Assembly: GCA_002385605.1 (NCBI GenBank)
Contig: DGDU01000017.1
Location: 1 to 6,980 of the forward strand
Reading direction: 5' to 3'
Source: Christensenella sp. UBA3944
GTDB taxonomy: Bacteria; Bacillota; Clostridia; Christensenellales; DTU072
Length of the DNA: 6,980 bases
In this document: positions 6,018-6,980 of the stretch, piece after piece
Layout: each line of letters starts with the position of its first letter
Position numbering within the stretch: the first letter of the stretch is position 1
Position numbers and translations under genes: made by a program
Notes under the pieces: model-generated
The model's database searches: none
The model's input: the letters and a program-made list of their open reading frames with translations, nothing else
What the model was told of the DNA's origin: nothing

Positions 6018-6842
6018 ATGAACAGAATCAACAAAGCGGACGAAAAAGATTTTATGAATTGCTACAAAATCGCCCTTGTGTCGATGTTCGACGATAAAGG
6101 GGATTTGCACATAAGCCTGTTGTCCTCGCTTATGAACAAGGGCGAAGACAAAATGATGTTCGGGCAGTTTATAGAGGGCGAAAGCAAGAAATACATTTAC
6201 CGGAACCCTAAGAGCGGATTAATAATAATGAACCTCAATAAGGAGTTCTGGACGGGCAAAATGAACTTTACCCACAGCGTAACCGAGGGCGAGGATTACA
6301 TAAAGTTCAACGAACAGCCCTTGTACCGCTACAACAGCTATTTCGGCATTCACAGGGTGCATTACGCCGACCTCATAGATATCTCCGAAAAGAAAAAGCT
6401 GGATATGGGCGGCATCGTGCTGAATGCCCTTAAGGTTGCCTTCCTTAAAGGCTTTATGAAAGGCAAGAGTGAAGAAGAGCCCCTCACCCCGTGGGCGCGA
6501 AAGTTCTTAGGGGGCATAGGCACGCTTATGTTTTTAGCCTACGAGGACAAAGACGGCTACCCCGTTGTAGTCCCCGTTATTCAAGCCCAGGCCTCGAGCG
6601 CATCAAGGATAGTCCTCACCAAAAAGCCTTATGCCGAAATGCTGGCTAACCTTAAAGACGGCAGCCGCGTAGCAGTATACGGCGCCAGCATGAACATGGA
6701 AGCCGTTTTAGTTAAGGGAGTCTATCACGAAGCCAAAGTCGGCCTCGCCTATGTCGACATCGACACCGTCTACAATCCCGTTCCCCCCAAGCACGGCCTC
6801 ATCTACCCCCGCAAACCCGTCGAAGCGGTAGAGTTCGATTAA
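6018..6842 (+). CDS. Putative FMN-binding split-barrel (PNPOx-like) protein
   Basis: A 274-residue soluble protein with no signal peptide or membrane span. The N-terminal part (about 1-85) has the strand pattern and spacing of a pyridoxamine-5'-phosphate-oxidase-like split barrel: KADEKDFMN, then CYKIALVSMFDDKGDLHISLLSS, and later GLIIMNLNKEFW. A second such unit may lie at about 165-235 (GTLMFLAYEDKDGYPVVVPVIQA, RVAVYGASM), suggesting a double barrel with a helical linker. The family often binds FMN or F420, but flavin binding here is inferred, and the fold call is from pattern only. It begins 1 nt after the activase stop with a strong ribosome site, and a terminator follows its stop by 20 nt, so it belongs to the GRE operon. 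It might be a redox partner for the activase, act on the GRE product, or sense a ligand. Confidence 0.6.
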   Translation: MNRINKADEKDFMNCYKIALVSMFDDKGDLHISLLSSLMNKGEDKMMFGQFIEGESKKYIYRNPKSGLIIMNLNKEFWTGKMNFTHSVTEGEDYIKFNEQPLYRYNSYFGIHRVHYADLIDISEKKKLDMGGIVLNALKVAFLKGFMKGKSEEEPLTPWARKFLGGIGTLMFLAYEDKDGYPVVVPVIQAQASSASRIVLTKKPYAEMLANLKDGSRVAVYGASMNMEAVLVKGVYHEAKVGLAYVDIDTVYNPVPPKHGLIYPRKPVEAVEFD

Positions 6843-6862
6843 TATAGTCATTAAACCCTAAC

Positions 6863-6888
6863 AAAACCGCCTCAAAAGGCGGTTTTTT
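6863..6888 (+). terminator. Rho-independent terminator of the GRE operon
   Basis: AAAACCGCC (6863-6871) pairs perfectly with GGCGGTTTT (6878-6886) around TCAAAA, with six T at 6883-6888. The A-run on the other side makes it usable on both strands. It lies 20 bases after the last gene of the operon. Confidence 0.92.
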
Positions 6889-6971
6889 GGCGTTCAGATT
6901 GATTACAAAAAACAAGGTAATGTACATAACACAAAGGGGCTGTCCTGAAAAGACAACCCTTTTTGGCGTTC
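6884..6971. repeat. 12-bp direct repeat, one copy after each right-edge hairpin
   Basis: TTTTTGGCGTTC occurs at 6884-6895 and again at 6960-6971. Each copy begins in the T-run of one of the two terminator hairpins. The copies are identical over 12 bases while the stems differ in sequence. Confidence 0.7.
6933..6964. terminator. Second, imperfect bidirectional terminator-like hairpin
   Basis: AAAGGGGCTGTC (6933-6944) pairs with GACAACCCTTTT (6952-6963) over 12 positions with one C-A mismatch and one G-T pair, loop CTGAAAA. T-runs or A-runs flank both sides. It may end a minus-strand gene to the right of the window. GGGCTGTC also resembles terminal repeats of some insertion sequences, but no transposase is present. 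Confidence 0.6.
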
Positions 6972-6980
6972 CCGGAGGGC

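Noticed and set aside
1..6980. CRISPR array, tRNA, rRNA or complete mobile element
   Set aside because: No regularly spaced repeats, no tRNA cloverleaf or rRNA sequence noticed, and no transposase, integrase or phage gene.

Overview
The window looks like a chromosomal segment of an anaerobic, low-to-mid GC Gram-positive bacterium, most likely a gut-type Clostridia/Bacillota member. The signs are a secreted LysM-CAP protein of the YkwD/SafA type, a secreted polysaccharide deacetylase, AGGAG/GGAGG ribosome binding sites, and an oxygen-sensitive glycyl radical enzyme with its activase. All three stop codons are used normally, so there is no sign of an alternative code. The species cannot be named from the sequence.

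Left part (1-2625), envelope genes. A rho-independent terminator at the left edge closes a plus-strand unit lying outside the window. A roughly 220-base non-coding stretch with several dyads follows. Next come a minus-strand secreted LysM-CAP protein and, divergent from it, a plus-strand pair ten bases apart: a secreted NodB-type polysaccharide deacetylase and the mechanosensitive channel MscL. All three products act at or outside the cell membrane.

Right part (2628-6842), transporter and glycyl radical module. A minus-strand MFS transporter converges on mscL with a 2-bp gap. Divergent from it is a tight plus-strand operon of three genes: the C-terminal half of a glycyl radical enzyme (GRE), its radical-SAM activase with two ferredoxin-type clusters, and a protein resembling the FMN-binding split-barrel (pyridoxamine-phosphate-oxidase-like) fold. 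Gene spacing is 2 and 1 nt, and a strong terminator ends the operon. The activase would install the glycyl radical on the GRE. The transporter may move the substrate or product, and the role of the flavin-type protein is open.

The main puzzle is the GRE. It keeps the active-site Cys-x-Glu loop and the glycyl radical loop but lacks the N-terminal half of a normal GRE (roughly 400 or more residues). The missing half cannot lie upstream, because the transporter occupies that DNA on the other strand. A 12-bp perfect inverted repeat sits about 25 bp from the truncation. The candidates are a real deletion or rearrangement, a split enzyme, or a chimeric assembly join. The right edge carries two terminator-like hairpins, each followed by the same 12-bp sequence.
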